From JAYQKL01 sp049889535 (GTDB taxonomy: Bacteria; Pseudomonadota; Alphaproteobacteria; RS24): a DNA stretch of 64,000 nucleotides. The position numbers and the translations under genes are program-made. The stretch's first letter is position 1. Each line of letters opens with the position of its first letter. Shown in pieces: positions 9,411-18,354 of the stretch. Where the stretch lies: the NCBI GenBank assembly GCA_049889535.1, contig JBMHDF010000008.1:33010-97009 (forward strand), in the 5' to 3' direction. The notes beneath the pieces are model-generated. The model worked only from the letters and a program-made list of their open reading frames with translations. It was not told the DNA's origin and made no database searches.

Positions 9411-11372
9411 ATGTTGGTTTCAAAACACCAGAAACAGAATCCGAGCAAAAAATACCAAATTGGTTTGATGACATTATTGGTAAGTTTAAGTATTGTCGCC
9501 TGCGATCAAGCGCCTAACGATAAACAAGAAAAGCAATCCAAGAGTGCAGTTTCACAATCTGAAAACACAATCTCACCAGCTATCCCGCAAGAGGTTTTCT
9601 GGGGTGATTTGCATGTTCACTCCCGCCTATCGATGGATTCTTTTTCTTTCGGCAATGATAATTTATCACCAGAGGACGCTTTTCGTTTTGCTAAAGGTGA
9701 GGCAATACAAGCCCATACAGGCGCGATGGCACAATTAAAAGAGCCGCTCGATTTTCTGTTGGTTTCTGACCATGCTGAATATTTAGGTGTGATTGCGAGT
9801 GTCATTGACGAAAAACACGGCATTCAAAACACCGCACTCGGACAACGCTGGAACCAATGGCTTAAAGAAGATAAAGCGGGCGATGTGCTAAACGAATTCG
9901 TCTCAATGATTGACAATGCTGGCACAACCAAGGAAGAAACTGAAGCGCGTAAAAAAGAAATGGATTATCCAGAGCCTGCGTTTTTCAACACAGTCTGGAA
10001 TGAAATGACCCAAATGGCCGAGCGCCATAATGAACCTGGTAAGTTCACGGCTTTTACAGGCTATGAGTGGACATCAATGGTTGATGGCGACAATTTACAC
10101 CGTGTTGTGATATTTCGGGATGGGCCAGAGGTTACCCGCAATATTGTGCCAATCTCTTCAATTGACAGTACCGACCCTGAATATTTATGGGCACAACTCG
10201 CTGCCTATGAAAAAGAAACGGGCGGTCAGGTGATGGCAATTCCTCATAATGGTAATATTTCAGAGGGACAACAATTTTCAGACACGCGTAATAATGGTGA
10301 ACCCTTTAACACCGCTTATGCCAAAACCCGTATTCGTTGGGAACCGGTTGTTGAAATGACGCAAGTGAAAGGTGACAGTGAAACGCATCCCCTCATTTCA
10401 CCTGATGATGAATTTGCGGATTTCGAGAATTGGGACGAAACAGACATTGCCAACACGCCTTACCCGCCAGAAAAATTAAATCAAATTTATACAGGCGGTT
10501 ATGCGCGCCCAAGCCTCAAAGCTGGTTTGAAGCATGAAGAAAATCTTGGCGTCAACCCGTTTAAATTTGGCATGATTGGCAGCACAGACTCACACACTGT
10601 CATGGCGACTGCAGATTCGGATAATTTTTATGGCAAATTTGTCGACTCAGAGCCAACACCAGACCGCCTGACCAGCAAAATGGGCGGCATTTTATGGGAT
10701 AATCGATTACTAAGCGCCTCAGGCTATGCCGCCGTTTGGGCGCAAGAGAACACCCGAGCCTCCCTTTTTGATGCGCTTAAGCGCAAGGAAGTTTATGCAA
10801 CAACAGGACCGCGTATTGTTCTAAGGTTTTTTGGGGGCTGGGAGTACACTGAAAATGATTTGAACAACGCGCAAATGGTACAAATTGGCTATGATAAAGG
10901 CGTGCCAATGGGCGGCGATTTAAGCGCACCTAAAAACATAAAAAACACTGCACCACGCTTTATGATAACAGCAACAAAAGACCCTAATGGTGCCAATCTT
11001 GATCGTGTACAAATTGTCAAAGGCTGGCTCGATGAAAATGGACAAACTCAAGAAAAAATCTTTGATGTGTCATGGGCTGGGGAGCGCACCATCAATAGCA
11101 CCACAGGCAAATTGCCCGCTATTGGGTCATCAGTAAATGTGCAAAAAGCAAGCTATCGTAATAATATTGGTGCCGATGAACTAGCCACTATTTGGGAAGA
11201 CCCAGAATTTGATGCTACATTAAGAAGCTTTTACTATGTGCGGGTTTTAGAAATCCCAACGCCGCGCTGGACGACCTATGATGCAGCACAATATGGTTTA
11301 GAATTACCAAAAGATGTGCCAGCCATTATTCAGGAACGCGTTTATTCTTCACCGATTTGGTACACACCTTAA
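9411..11372 (+). CDS. DUF3604 family lipoprotein (PHP-like putative metallo-hydrolase)
   Basis: About 653 residues from the ATG at 9411, which has a good upstream site (GAGGGGAAAG); the open frame extends 14 codons further upstream to a TTG. The N-terminus is a lipoprotein signal with the Cys at residue 31 (SIVACDQ), so the protein is probably membrane-anchored in the periplasm or outer membrane. The DUF3604 region starts with GDLHVHSRLSMDSF, followed by LVSDHAEYLG, IPHNGNIS and IGSTDSHTV. These His/Asp clusters resemble the metal-binding motifs of PHP phosphoesterases. No substrate is known for the family as far as I can recall. It is followed after 19 bases by the PpiC-like gene. Confidence 0.9.
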   Translation: MLVSKHQKQNPSKKYQIGLMTLLVSLSIVACDQAPNDKQEKQSKSAVSQSENTISPAIPQEVFWGDLHVHSRLSMDSFSFGNDNLSPEDAFRFAKGEAIQAHTGAMAQLKEPLDFLLVSDHAEYLGVIASVIDEKHGIQNTALGQRWNQWLKEDKAGDVLNEFVSMIDNAGTTKEETEARKKEMDYPEPAFFNTVWNEMTQMAERHNEPGKFTAFTGYEWTSMVDGDNLHRVVIFRDGPEVTRNIVPISSIDSTDPEYLWAQLAAYEKETGGQVMAIPHNGNISEGQQFSDTRNNGEPFNTAYAKTRIRWEPVVEMTQVKGDSETHPLISPDDEFADFENWDETDIANTPYPPEKLNQIYTGGYARPSLKAGLKHEENLGVNPFKFGMIGSTDSHTVMATADSDNFYGKFVDSEPTPDRLTSKMGGILWDNRLLSASGYAAVWAQENTRASLFDALKRKEVYATTGPRIVLRFFGGWEYTENDLNNAQMVQIGYDKGVPMGGDLSAPKNIKNTAPRFMITATKDPNGANLDRVQIVKGWLDENGQTQEKIFDVSWAGERTINSTTGKLPAIGSSVNVQKASYRNNIGADELATIWEDPEFDATLRSFYYVRVLEIPTPRWTTYDAAQYGLELPKDVPAIIQERVYSSPIWYTP

Positions 11373-11391
11373 ATTCATTTATGGGCTGGTT

Positions 11392-12240
11392 ATGCGCCTA
11401 ATCGTTAAAAAAATATTTCGCGAGCCGATTGTCTTATTTTTGATTATTTCGAGTGCGCTTTATGTGGCTTATCAAAACCATCAGTCGCGAAATAATCCTG
11501 ATATCATTCTCGTCAATCAGGAAAGTCTTGAAACATTTATTCAATACCGACAGCGGCGTTTTGATGGTGAAACTGTCAGCGAAAAACTGGCAAGCATGAC
11601 GGATGAAGAAAGGCAAAAACTTATTCAAGATTATGTACTTGAAGAGGCTATGGTGCGCGAAGCCCGCATGCTTAAGCTCGATGAAAGCGATTACATTATC
11701 CGCCAACGGCTCATTCAAAAACTTGAATTTTTAGAAGAAGAAAAGTCAATTGAAATTGATGAAAAAGTTTTGCATGAATGGCACGCCACACATCAAGAAA
11801 AATATATCGAGCCAGCTTCGATTAGTTTTGAGCATGTGTTTTTTAAAATCCCTGCAAATACAAATGCAGCAGAAGAAAAAACATTAAAAAGGGCAAAACA
11901 ATTCCAAAATGCCCCTAACAGTAATGAAAAACCAGACCGTTTTGCCTATCATAATTTTTATCAAAAACGCGACAAAGAGTTAATCCAAAGTCATTTTGGG
12001 GCAGATTTTACGCAAGAGATTTTTGCCCTGACCGCCCTCCCCAAAAACTGGCAAGGGCCGATAAAGTCACGTTTTGGATATCACCTCGTTAAGGTTTTAG
12101 AAAAACAAGAAGCTAAAAAATTAAGCTATGAACAAGCCGAAAAACTTGTCCGACATGATTATAGGCAAGAACAAAAATTTATCCGTCGACAAAAATTAGC
12201 TGAGCGATATTTAAAAAATTATCAATTGGTCATCGAATGA
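11392..12240 (+). CDS. Membrane-anchored PpiC/SurA-like peptidyl-prolyl isomerase
   Basis: About 282 residues from the ATG at 11392; the open frame continues upstream into the DUF3604 gene, but that start would create an implausible overlap. One membrane helix (residues about 12-28) anchors the N-terminus, then a charged helical chaperone-like region (ERQKLIQDYVLEEAMVREA) is followed by a parvulin-like domain (ISFEHVFFKIP, and WQGPIKSRFGYHLVKVLE near the end). The parvulin domain looks weakly conserved, so catalysis is uncertain and a chaperone role for a partner is possible. Its stop overlaps the next start (ATGA), which indicates coupling to the HupE-like gene. Confidence 0.85.
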   Translation: MRLIVKKIFREPIVLFLIISSALYVAYQNHQSRNNPDIILVNQESLETFIQYRQRRFDGETVSEKLASMTDEERQKLIQDYVLEEAMVREARMLKLDESDYIIRQRLIQKLEFLEEEKSIEIDEKVLHEWHATHQEKYIEPASISFEHVFFKIPANTNAAEEKTLKRAKQFQNAPNSNEKPDRFAYHNFYQKRDKELIQSHFGADFTQEIFALTALPKNWQGPIKSRFGYHLVKVLEKQEAKKLSYEQAEKLVRHDYRQEQKFIRRQKLAERYLKNYQLVIE

Positions 12241-13322
12241 AGCAGTTAGCTTGGCGCATTTTCATGAAAAAACACCCGTTAAGCAAACCAATATTATTGG
12301 TGCTAATGGCGCTTGCGGGCAATCTCTTGATAGGGCTGGCCGCAGCGCATGACCCGCGCCCGTTAAAAATTGATATCACCCAAACAACGCCAAATGGGCA
12401 GATTTTGGTGAAATGGAAAACACCCGCCGCGCTGCCCTATCAAAGCCGCCCGATTGTCCAGCTTGAGGCGCCGTGTAAAGCCCAATCAGATATTTTGGAA
12501 AGCCGGCATACCAACGCCTATTTTGCGCGCCAAGATTATCTCTGCGCATCAGAAGGCAACACGCAAATTATCATGCAAATTAAATACCCCTATGGCAATC
12601 CGTCTTTGGCGAGCTTTATTAAATATCAAGACTTAAATGCGCCGACAACTCAGCCGATAACAGAAATGCTAGCGCCAGGCATAGTGACATGGGAAGTGCC
12701 GCATGCCGTATCAGCGGCAAAAAATCGCGCCGCGCCGATTTATCTCAGTCTCGGATTTTGGCATATTCTCGAAGGCTGGGATCATTTGCTCTTCCTCTTA
12801 TGCCTGATGGTTCTAAGCGGCACTCCAAAACGTTTATTTTGGGGCATAACAGGCTTTACGCTATCGCATAGCATCAGTCTCGCCGCCGCTAGTCTTGCGC
12901 TTGTTAGCCTCCCTATTCTACTCGTTGAAGCCCTTATCGCACTCAGCATTGTGTTTTTGGCAGCTGAAGTCTTGCGACAGAACAAACAAACATTAGCCTG
13001 GCGCTACCCTGTGATTACCGCCTTTTTCTTTGGCCTATTACATGGATTTGGCTTTGCAAATGTTCTGTATCATCTTGGCTTGCCAGAAGAAAATATCATC
13101 AGCGCATTGTTGTTTTTTAATCTTGGGGTCGAGCTTGGACAAATTTTCTTTGTGCTCTCATTGCTCGCCCTGACCTATTTTTCAAGACAAATAGCGCACG
13201 AGTTGACCGCGCCCGCCCAACAGTTACGACTCAGTAGATACGCACAAAAATCTATTCTTATCAGCGCTGGTATTCTTGCAGGATATTGGAGTGTTGAACG
13301 GTTGATGGCACTGTTTGCATAA
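12237..13322 (+). CDS. HupE/UreJ_2 family membrane protein
   Basis: 361 residues. It begins with a signal sequence ending near LAAAHD, then has an extracytoplasmic domain of about 120 residues with two cysteines (APCKAQ, YLCAS). Several membrane helices follow, starting near residue 170. The family hallmarks HILEGWDHLLFLLCL, GFTLSHSISLAAA, LLHGFGFANVLY and NLGVELGQIFFV are present and rich in His and Glu inside helices. The HupE and UreJ names come from nickel-linked relatives, but this long form with an ectodomain is not assigned a function. A second ATG at codon 10 is an alternative start. It is the last gene of a three-gene run and is followed by a terminator. Confidence 0.88.
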   Translation: MKQLAWRIFMKKHPLSKPILLVLMALAGNLLIGLAAAHDPRPLKIDITQTTPNGQILVKWKTPAALPYQSRPIVQLEAPCKAQSDILESRHTNAYFARQDYLCASEGNTQIIMQIKYPYGNPSLASFIKYQDLNAPTTQPITEMLAPGIVTWEVPHAVSAAKNRAAPIYLSLGFWHILEGWDHLLFLLCLMVLSGTPKRLFWGITGFTLSHSISLAAASLALVSLPILLVEALIALSIVFLAAEVLRQNKQTLAWRYPVITAFFFGLLHGFGFANVLYHLGLPEENIISALLFFNLGVELGQIFFVLSLLALTYFSRQIAHELTAPAQQLRLSRYAQKSILISAGILAGYWSVERLMALFA

Positions 13323-13330
13323 GAGAGAAT

Positions 13331-13371
13331 AAAAAAAAGCCCCCACCACTCTAAGCGGTAGGGGCTCAATT
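13331..13371. terminator. Bidirectional terminator between hupE-like gene and TonB receptor
   Basis: A hairpin with arms AGCCCC (13338-13343) and GGGGCT (13361-13366), extended inward by ACC/GGT. It is flanked on the left by eight A residues, which read as a T tract for the minus-strand receptor gene, and on the right by an A/T-rich run for the plus-strand gene. The two genes converge here. Confidence 0.75.
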
Positions 13372-13390
13372 ATTTGTCTATCGGTTCGAC

Positions 13391-15610
13391 TTAAAATTCA
13401 AATCCGACAGTCACGCCAAACTGACGACGTGGTACAACTGATGCAAAAGCAAATGCGCCTGCATCAAATGGACGTGAAATACGGCCACCTTCTTCCAGAA
13501 TATCTGTACCAAAAACAGTCATTTTCACTTCCTGACCTGAAGCCGTTTCAGTTGTATATGTGGCTGATAAGTCGAGTGTCTCATATGAGTCTATCAAAAT
13601 ATCTGGACCAGTTGCGAAGTTGTAAGTTGATGGGTCATAACGACCATAAGCATCATCGGTAAACTTGAAGTTACCTGAAATAACCAAATCACCTTTGCTC
13701 AACTCAGCTGTATAGTCAAAACCAACGCTCAATGTTAGCTCTGGTGCAAAAGGAAGTTTTGCGTTCGCGCTCACATCTTGGTTATTATAGATGAACTCAT
13801 CATATTCAGCATCAAGCACACCAATCGCAGTACGAAGTGTTAATGCATCGCTTGGGCGATAAACACCTTCAAGTTCGAGGCCTTGAATTTCCACCTGACC
13901 AGCATTCCGAATAAATGTACAAGTCACTGTTGCAGCCTGACCACATTGTGTACCAGCTGTCACAATTTGCTCTTGCTTATCTTCATATTCAGTTGTGAAC
14001 ACTGTCACATTTAACAATGTGTTGTCATTGAACTCTGAACGAAGACCAAGCTCGATACTTGCCACTTCCTCAGATGAATATGGACCCACAGAAATGTCGT
14101 CCAAACCACGGGCGTTAAAGCCACCTGAACGATAACCCGTTGAGTATGATGCATAGACCATACCAAAGTCTGTGTTACGCTCTAGGATTAAACGATATGA
14201 CAGATTGTCATCTTCGAACTTTTTCACAAACTCAGAAGCTGGTGTGCCAGCAAGTTTGTTAGCAAATGATGTAAACACATCAGAATCGATTGTTTTCTCT
14301 TCTTCCGTGTAACGGGCGCCAACTGTCAGTCCCCAAACATCATTAAAGTCATAGTTCAATTCACCAAAGATAGCTTGCGCTTGTGTCGTACCAGCAGATT
14401 GGAAGTTTTGAACTGGACCTGAGTCCATGTAATAATCAGCATCAAGATAGTAAAAACCAACAACATAGTTCAGAGGGCCATCAAGATTTGAAACCAACTG
14501 AAGTTCTTGTGTTTTTTGCTCATATGTTTGATCACGAAGCACTGGGAATACAACACCTGGATGCCCCCAAGATGCAATATCCATCAATTCATCAAAATCT
14601 TGTGTACCGGTGATTGATTTCAGCGTGTAGTCCCCAAGATCCCACTCCAGATTCAAGGTCATATTGTTACCCTGAATTGTTGAGCTAAACGGATTTGAGT
14701 TATACACAGTGCCATAATCATTAGCGGCAGATAAATCAGCAGATGTTGTGGCACAAACACCCAATGCAGCACATAACAAATTGTCAGTTGTACCGATAGC
14801 CAACAAACCGTTCAACTGACCATCATCATTATAATTGTCGAGTGTGAACTGACCTGTGAAGTTATCTGTAAAGTTATACAATACAGATACACTTGCTGAA
14901 GAAAGGTCACGGTTTGGCTCTGTACGACCATTTGTGACATTGTACTGGAATGAATCGCTTTCCAAATCACGTAAGGAAATTTTAAGGCCACCCTTATCAC
15001 CAAGTGGTGTGTTGATAACAGCTTTAAAGTCCTGCTTATTATTTTCAGCAGCTGTCATTTGAACCTTAAGACCATATTCACCTGTAGGTTTAGAACGCTT
15101 AATGTTAATCACACCACCAATTGTGTTACGACCAAACAATGTACCCTGCGGGCCACGAAGAACCTCAACGCCTTCAAGGTCAAACAAATCAAGGTCAACA
15201 CCTGAGTTTGAACCAGAAAACACGCCATCTACAGACATACCAACTGTGGGCTCAAATGTTTTCTCAATATCATCAAGCGTGATACCGCGAATAGACGCTG
15301 TCAAACCACCACCAATAAAGTCGTTGTGAACCAAATCGACATTGGGTACGAGTTTTTTAAGGTCAGCAACAGTCTGAATACTACCTTGCTCGAGTTGTGT
15401 TGGTGACAAAGCAGAAACAGCTACTGGCACGTCTTGAATTGATTCAGAGCGCTTACGAGCTGTAACAATAACCTCGTCAATGCCGCCTGACTGAGCAACA
15501 GCTGTGCCTGTTGTCGCGACATAACTTGTTGTCCCAAGCATAAAAGCCCCTAACAGGCCAGCTACTGGAACATTGGCCATAAGAGCCAATTTTTTTCTAT
15601 TAAAGACCAT
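13391..15610 (-). CDS. TonB-dependent outer-membrane receptor
   Basis: 739 residues from the ATG at 15610, chosen because GGAGGGAT lies just upstream; the open frame extends nine codons further. It has a signal peptide, then a TonB-box-like DEVIVTA, a plug domain (VLRGPQGTLFGRNTIGGVINI without its last residue is the plug hallmark region) and a large beta-barrel ending in the aromatic residue expected for outer-membrane insertion (GFEF). The type resembles the many sphingomonad and marine receptors for unknown carbon or metal compounds. No siderophore genes are nearby. It is divergent from an SDR and an RraA-family gene, with an inverted repeat between them. Confidence 0.93.
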   Translation of the reverse strand: MVFNRKKLALMANVPVAGLLGAFMLGTTSYVATTGTAVAQSGGIDEVIVTARKRSESIQDVPVAVSALSPTQLEQGSIQTVADLKKLVPNVDLVHNDFIGGGLTASIRGITLDDIEKTFEPTVGMSVDGVFSGSNSGVDLDLFDLEGVEVLRGPQGTLFGRNTIGGVINIKRSKPTGEYGLKVQMTAAENNKQDFKAVINTPLGDKGGLKISLRDLESDSFQYNVTNGRTEPNRDLSSASVSVLYNFTDNFTGQFTLDNYNDDGQLNGLLAIGTTDNLLCAALGVCATTSADLSAANDYGTVYNSNPFSSTIQGNNMTLNLEWDLGDYTLKSITGTQDFDELMDIASWGHPGVVFPVLRDQTYEQKTQELQLVSNLDGPLNYVVGFYYLDADYYMDSGPVQNFQSAGTTQAQAIFGELNYDFNDVWGLTVGARYTEEEKTIDSDVFTSFANKLAGTPASEFVKKFEDDNLSYRLILERNTDFGMVYASYSTGYRSGGFNARGLDDISVGPYSSEEVASIELGLRSEFNDNTLLNVTVFTTEYEDKQEQIVTAGTQCGQAATVTCTFIRNAGQVEIQGLELEGVYRPSDALTLRTAIGVLDAEYDEFIYNNQDVSANAKLPFAPELTLSVGFDYTAELSKGDLVISGNFKFTDDAYGRYDPSTYNFATGPDILIDSYETLDLSATYTTETASGQEVKMTVFGTDILEEGGRISRPFDAGAFAFASVVPRRQFGVTVGFEF

Positions 15611-15717
15611 TACGATCCCTCCATTAATGTGCATCACTTAAATAGTAATGATAGGAAATTACAATTATTCTCACTACATCAGACCTGATTTATTGTTTAG
15701 TTTTACGGAAACTCAAA

Positions 15718-15742
15718 TATTTGCAAAGATATGTTGCAAATA
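15718..15742. promoter_or_regulatory. Perfect inverted repeat in the divergent receptor/SDR promoter region (candidate operator)
   Basis: Arms TATTTGCAA (15718-15726) and TTGCAAATA (15734-15742) are exact reverse complements around a 7-base centre. The site is about 108 bases from each of the two divergent start codons. This is the form of a dimeric repressor or activator site. No regulator gene is adjacent, so the binding protein is unknown. Confidence 0.55.
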
Positions 15743-15852
15743 AAACACACTGCGTTAGGCGCGCAATAGCCGCGTTAAATTTGGATTTTTCTTTCATTTT
15801 CATGCGGGTGTTTTAAGCTTACAAAATGTAAAAACATCAAACGGGGACAGAC

Positions 15853-16596
15853 ATGACAAAACTCGCAAATCGCAAAGCTATCATCACCGGCGGCGCATCC
15901 GGCATTGGCGAAGCCATCGCAAAGGCCTTTTTAGCAGAAGGCGCGGAGGTATTTATCGTTGATTTACCCAATAAAGAGCTAGCAGAAAATTACGCAGATA
16001 CCGAAAAGGCGCACATTTTAGAGCAAGATATTACCCAGCAAAACGCCGCCGAAACAATTGTGAGTGCCGCGATTAAGGCCATGGGTCGTTTTGATGTTTT
16101 GGTTAATAATGCTGGCGTCGCGATTGGCAGTGAGTTGGAAACCACAACAGATGAATTGTGGGATCAGGTTATGGGTGTAAATGTAACGTCAATGTTTAAA
16201 TTATCACGCGCCGCCCTGCCCGAACTGAAAAAAAGCGGCACTGGCCGGATCATTAATTTAGGCTCAATCATGTCTGATATGGGCGGACCAAATTTATTTG
16301 TTTATGGCACCTCCAAACATGCGGTCGCAGGTATGACCAAATCAATGGCGGTCGATTTGGGCCAATATGGCATTACTGCAAATTATCTCCAACCCGGCTC
16401 CATTATCACGCCATTATCGGCACCGTTTTTTGAAGATGAGGATTTCAAAAATTATTGGGAAGAAAAAGCCCCAATGGGACGAATTGGTGTACCAACCGAT
16501 GTCGCCCATGCAGCAGTTTTTCTTGCCAGCGAAGAAACCCAATTTATTTCTGGTCTCGGCTTGAATGTCGATGGCGGCGCGATTGTAAAATTTTAA
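15853..16596 (+). CDS. SDR family oxidoreductase
   Basis: 247-residue classical short-chain dehydrogenase/reductase. The NAD(P)-binding TGGASGIGEA is at residues 12-21, NNAG follows in VLVNNAGVA, and the catalytic Ser and YxxxK are seen in NLGSIMS and YGTSKHAVAG. The substrate cannot be deduced. An upstream CGGGGACAG sequence is a plausible ribosome-binding site. It is followed after 21 bases by the RraA-family aldolase gene and lies opposite the TonB receptor, so a catabolic role on an imported compound is a reasonable inference but unproven. Confidence 0.9.
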   Translation: MTKLANRKAIITGGASGIGEAIAKAFLAEGAEVFIVDLPNKELAENYADTEKAHILEQDITQQNAAETIVSAAIKAMGRFDVLVNNAGVAIGSELETTTDELWDQVMGVNVTSMFKLSRAALPELKKSGTGRIINLGSIMSDMGGPNLFVYGTSKHAVAGMTKSMAVDLGQYGITANYLQPGSIITPLSAPFFEDEDFKNYWEEKAPMGRIGVPTDVAHAAVFLASEETQFISGLGLNVDGGAIVKF

Positions 16597-16617
16597 GAGC
16601 CAAGCGGAGGACATAAA

Positions 16618-17115
16618 ATGACCAGCCTTGCAACGACTGATTTGTCAGACGCATATAGCGATGATGCTGCTGCAAATTTACGGTATTTAGCGCCTGGCTA
16701 TCAAAACTATGGCGGCTTGACGGCCTTTCATGGACAAGTTGTGACACTGGCAAGTTTTGAGGATAACACCAAACTGCGCGCACAAGTGGAGACAGCGGGT
16801 CATGGTCGGGTATTAGTTGTCGATGGCGGCGGCTCACAAAGATGCGCTCTTTTTGGAGGAAATTTAGCACAACTCGCCGCTCAAAATGGCTGGGCGGGTA
16901 TTCTTATTTATGGTTGCGTGCGCGACACTGAAGAATTGGCAGCAGAAAATGTTGGGATTAAAGCGCTGAACACCCACCCTAAAAAAAGCGTGAAACGCGA
17001 TTTAGGCGAGCTAAATGTGCCTGTCACTTTTAGTGGTGTGACCATACATCCAGATGACTGGCTTTATGCTGACGCTGATGGCGTGATTATTTCGGCCATA
17101 GAATTAAAACTTTAA
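16618..17115 (+). CDS. RraA-family protein, likely 4-hydroxy-4-methyl-2-oxoglutarate/oxaloacetate aldolase-type
   Basis: 165 residues, the short form of the family, with VLVVDGGGSQRCALFGGNLA and GVTIHPDDWLYADADGVI. Escherichia coli RraA inhibits RNase E and lacks catalytic residues, whereas aldolase members carry a G-x(about 20)-R-D-x2-E/D signature. Here the sequence reads YGCVRDTEE, so the Arg-Asp pair is present and metal-dependent aldolase or oxaloacetate decarboxylase activity is likely. A clear site (CGGAGGAC) precedes the ATG. It is probably cotranscribed with the SDR gene upstream. Confidence 0.88.
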   Translation: MTSLATTDLSDAYSDDAAANLRYLAPGYQNYGGLTAFHGQVVTLASFEDNTKLRAQVETAGHGRVLVVDGGGSQRCALFGGNLAQLAAQNGWAGILIYGCVRDTEELAAENVGIKALNTHPKKSVKRDLGELNVPVTFSGVTIHPDDWLYADADGVIISAIELKL

Positions 17116-17172
17116 GCCATAACTTCTCGGCCATATCTTGCAAATTCAGACAACACGCCTTATTTAAACAAT

Positions 17173-17499
17173 ATGGAAAATATTCAAGTTACAGACAGCG
17201 CGATTGCGCAAGTGACCAAAATTCTATCACAAGAGGCTGAGGGCTCTATGCTTCGTGTTTCTGTGCAAGGTGGTGGATGCTCTGGCTTTCAATATCATTT
17301 CGCCATTGATGACACGGCGCTAGAAGATGATTTGAAATTATCTAATGGCACGGTCACCGTCTTGATTGACGCCATGTCGCAGGAATTTTTGCAAGGTGCT
17401 GTGATTGACTGGGTTGATGATTTAATTGGCGCAAGCTTTCAAATTCAAAATCCAAATGCGACTGCCGCTTGTGGTTGTGGCACTTCTTTTTCGGTCTAA
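17173..17499 (+). CDS. erpA: Iron-sulfur cluster insertion protein (ErpA/HesB/IscA family)
   Basis: 108-residue A-type carrier that delivers Fe-S clusters to target enzymes. The three conserved cysteines are visible: Cys36 in GGGCSGFQY, and Cys100 and Cys102 in the C-terminal CGCG. Within the family the name erpA rather than iscA is likely but not certain. The xthA gene starts two bases after its stop, a pairing common in alphaproteobacteria. Confidence 0.9.
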   Translation: MENIQVTDSAIAQVTKILSQEAEGSMLRVSVQGGGCSGFQYHFAIDDTALEDDLKLSNGTVTVLIDAMSQEFLQGAVIDWVDDLIGASFQIQNPNATAACGCGTSFSV

Positions 17500-17501
17500 T
17501 C

Positions 17502-18290
17502 ATGCGCATTGCCAGCTGGAATGTGAACTCAATCAAAGCGCGCTTGCCAAATGTTATCCGCTGGCTTGAAGAAGAAAAACCTGACATTGCCTGCTTACAA
17601 GAGCTTAAATGTGTGGACGAGGCATTTCCGCGCAGTGAAATTGAATCGCTGGGCTATAATATCGAAACGCATGGACAAAAAACCTATAATGGTGTCGCGC
17701 TTTTATCGCGCCTGCCGCTAGAAGATGTGACTTGCGGCCTCCCCGATTTTGAAGATGAGCAAGCGCGCTATATTGAGGCTGTTGTCTCAACTGAACAAGG
17801 TGCGCTGCGCGTTGCCTCGCTTTATTTACCCAATGGCAATCCAGTTGAAGGCGGTGCTGGCCCTAAATATCGCTATAAGCTGGATTGGATGGCCGCTTTG
17901 GAAAAACACGCCCAAACACTCTTGAGCTATGAAGAAGCCTTTGTTTTAGCCGGTGATTATAATGTGATACCGACCCCTGCCGACACGCATGACCCGCAAG
18001 CTTGGGAAGGTGACGCCTTATTTCGCCCTGAAACCCATGCCGCTTATCGGCGTCTGCTTAATTTAGGGCTTACGGAAGCGCTGTCGACCCTGCATAATAC
18101 GGGCGACGACACCTACACATTTTGGGATTATCAAGGTGGTGCGCGCCGCCGCAATCATGGCATACGCATTGACCATCATTTGCTGTCGCCACTGGCCGCA
18201 GATAAATTGAGAAATGTGCATATTGACGCCCATACACGCGATTGGGAGAAACCATCTGACCATGTGCCCATCGTGCTTGAGCTGGCCTAA
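17502..18290 (+). CDS. xthA: Exodeoxyribonuclease III / AP endonuclease
   Basis: 262 residues from the ATG at 17502 (MRIASWNVNS). It repairs abasic sites and blocked 3' ends in DNA. The exonuclease-endonuclease-phosphatase fold motifs are all present: WNVNSIKARLP, the metal-binding Glu in CLQELKC, GDYNVIPTPAD, the catalytic IRIDHHLLS, and the final SDHVPI. An upstream in-frame ATG (17469) lies inside erpA and is rejected. Confidence 0.94.
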   Translation: MRIASWNVNSIKARLPNVIRWLEEEKPDIACLQELKCVDEAFPRSEIESLGYNIETHGQKTYNGVALLSRLPLEDVTCGLPDFEDEQARYIEAVVSTEQGALRVASLYLPNGNPVEGGAGPKYRYKLDWMAALEKHAQTLLSYEEAFVLAGDYNVIPTPADTHDPQAWEGDALFRPETHAAYRRLLNLGLTEALSTLHNTGDDTYTFWDYQGGARRRNHGIRIDHHLLSPLAADKLRNVHIDAHTRDWEKPSDHVPIVLELA

Positions 18291-18354
18291 TCTGCCCCGC
18301 TAGCCGCCATTAATTGAATCAGCTATTTTACAACAGCTTTAAATGGAGGCTTTC

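Noticed and set aside
7894..13322. tRNA-Ser as integration site of an island carrying the exporter and DUF3604 genes
   Set aside because: No integrase, no transposase and no repeat of the tRNA 3' end found by eye within the region.
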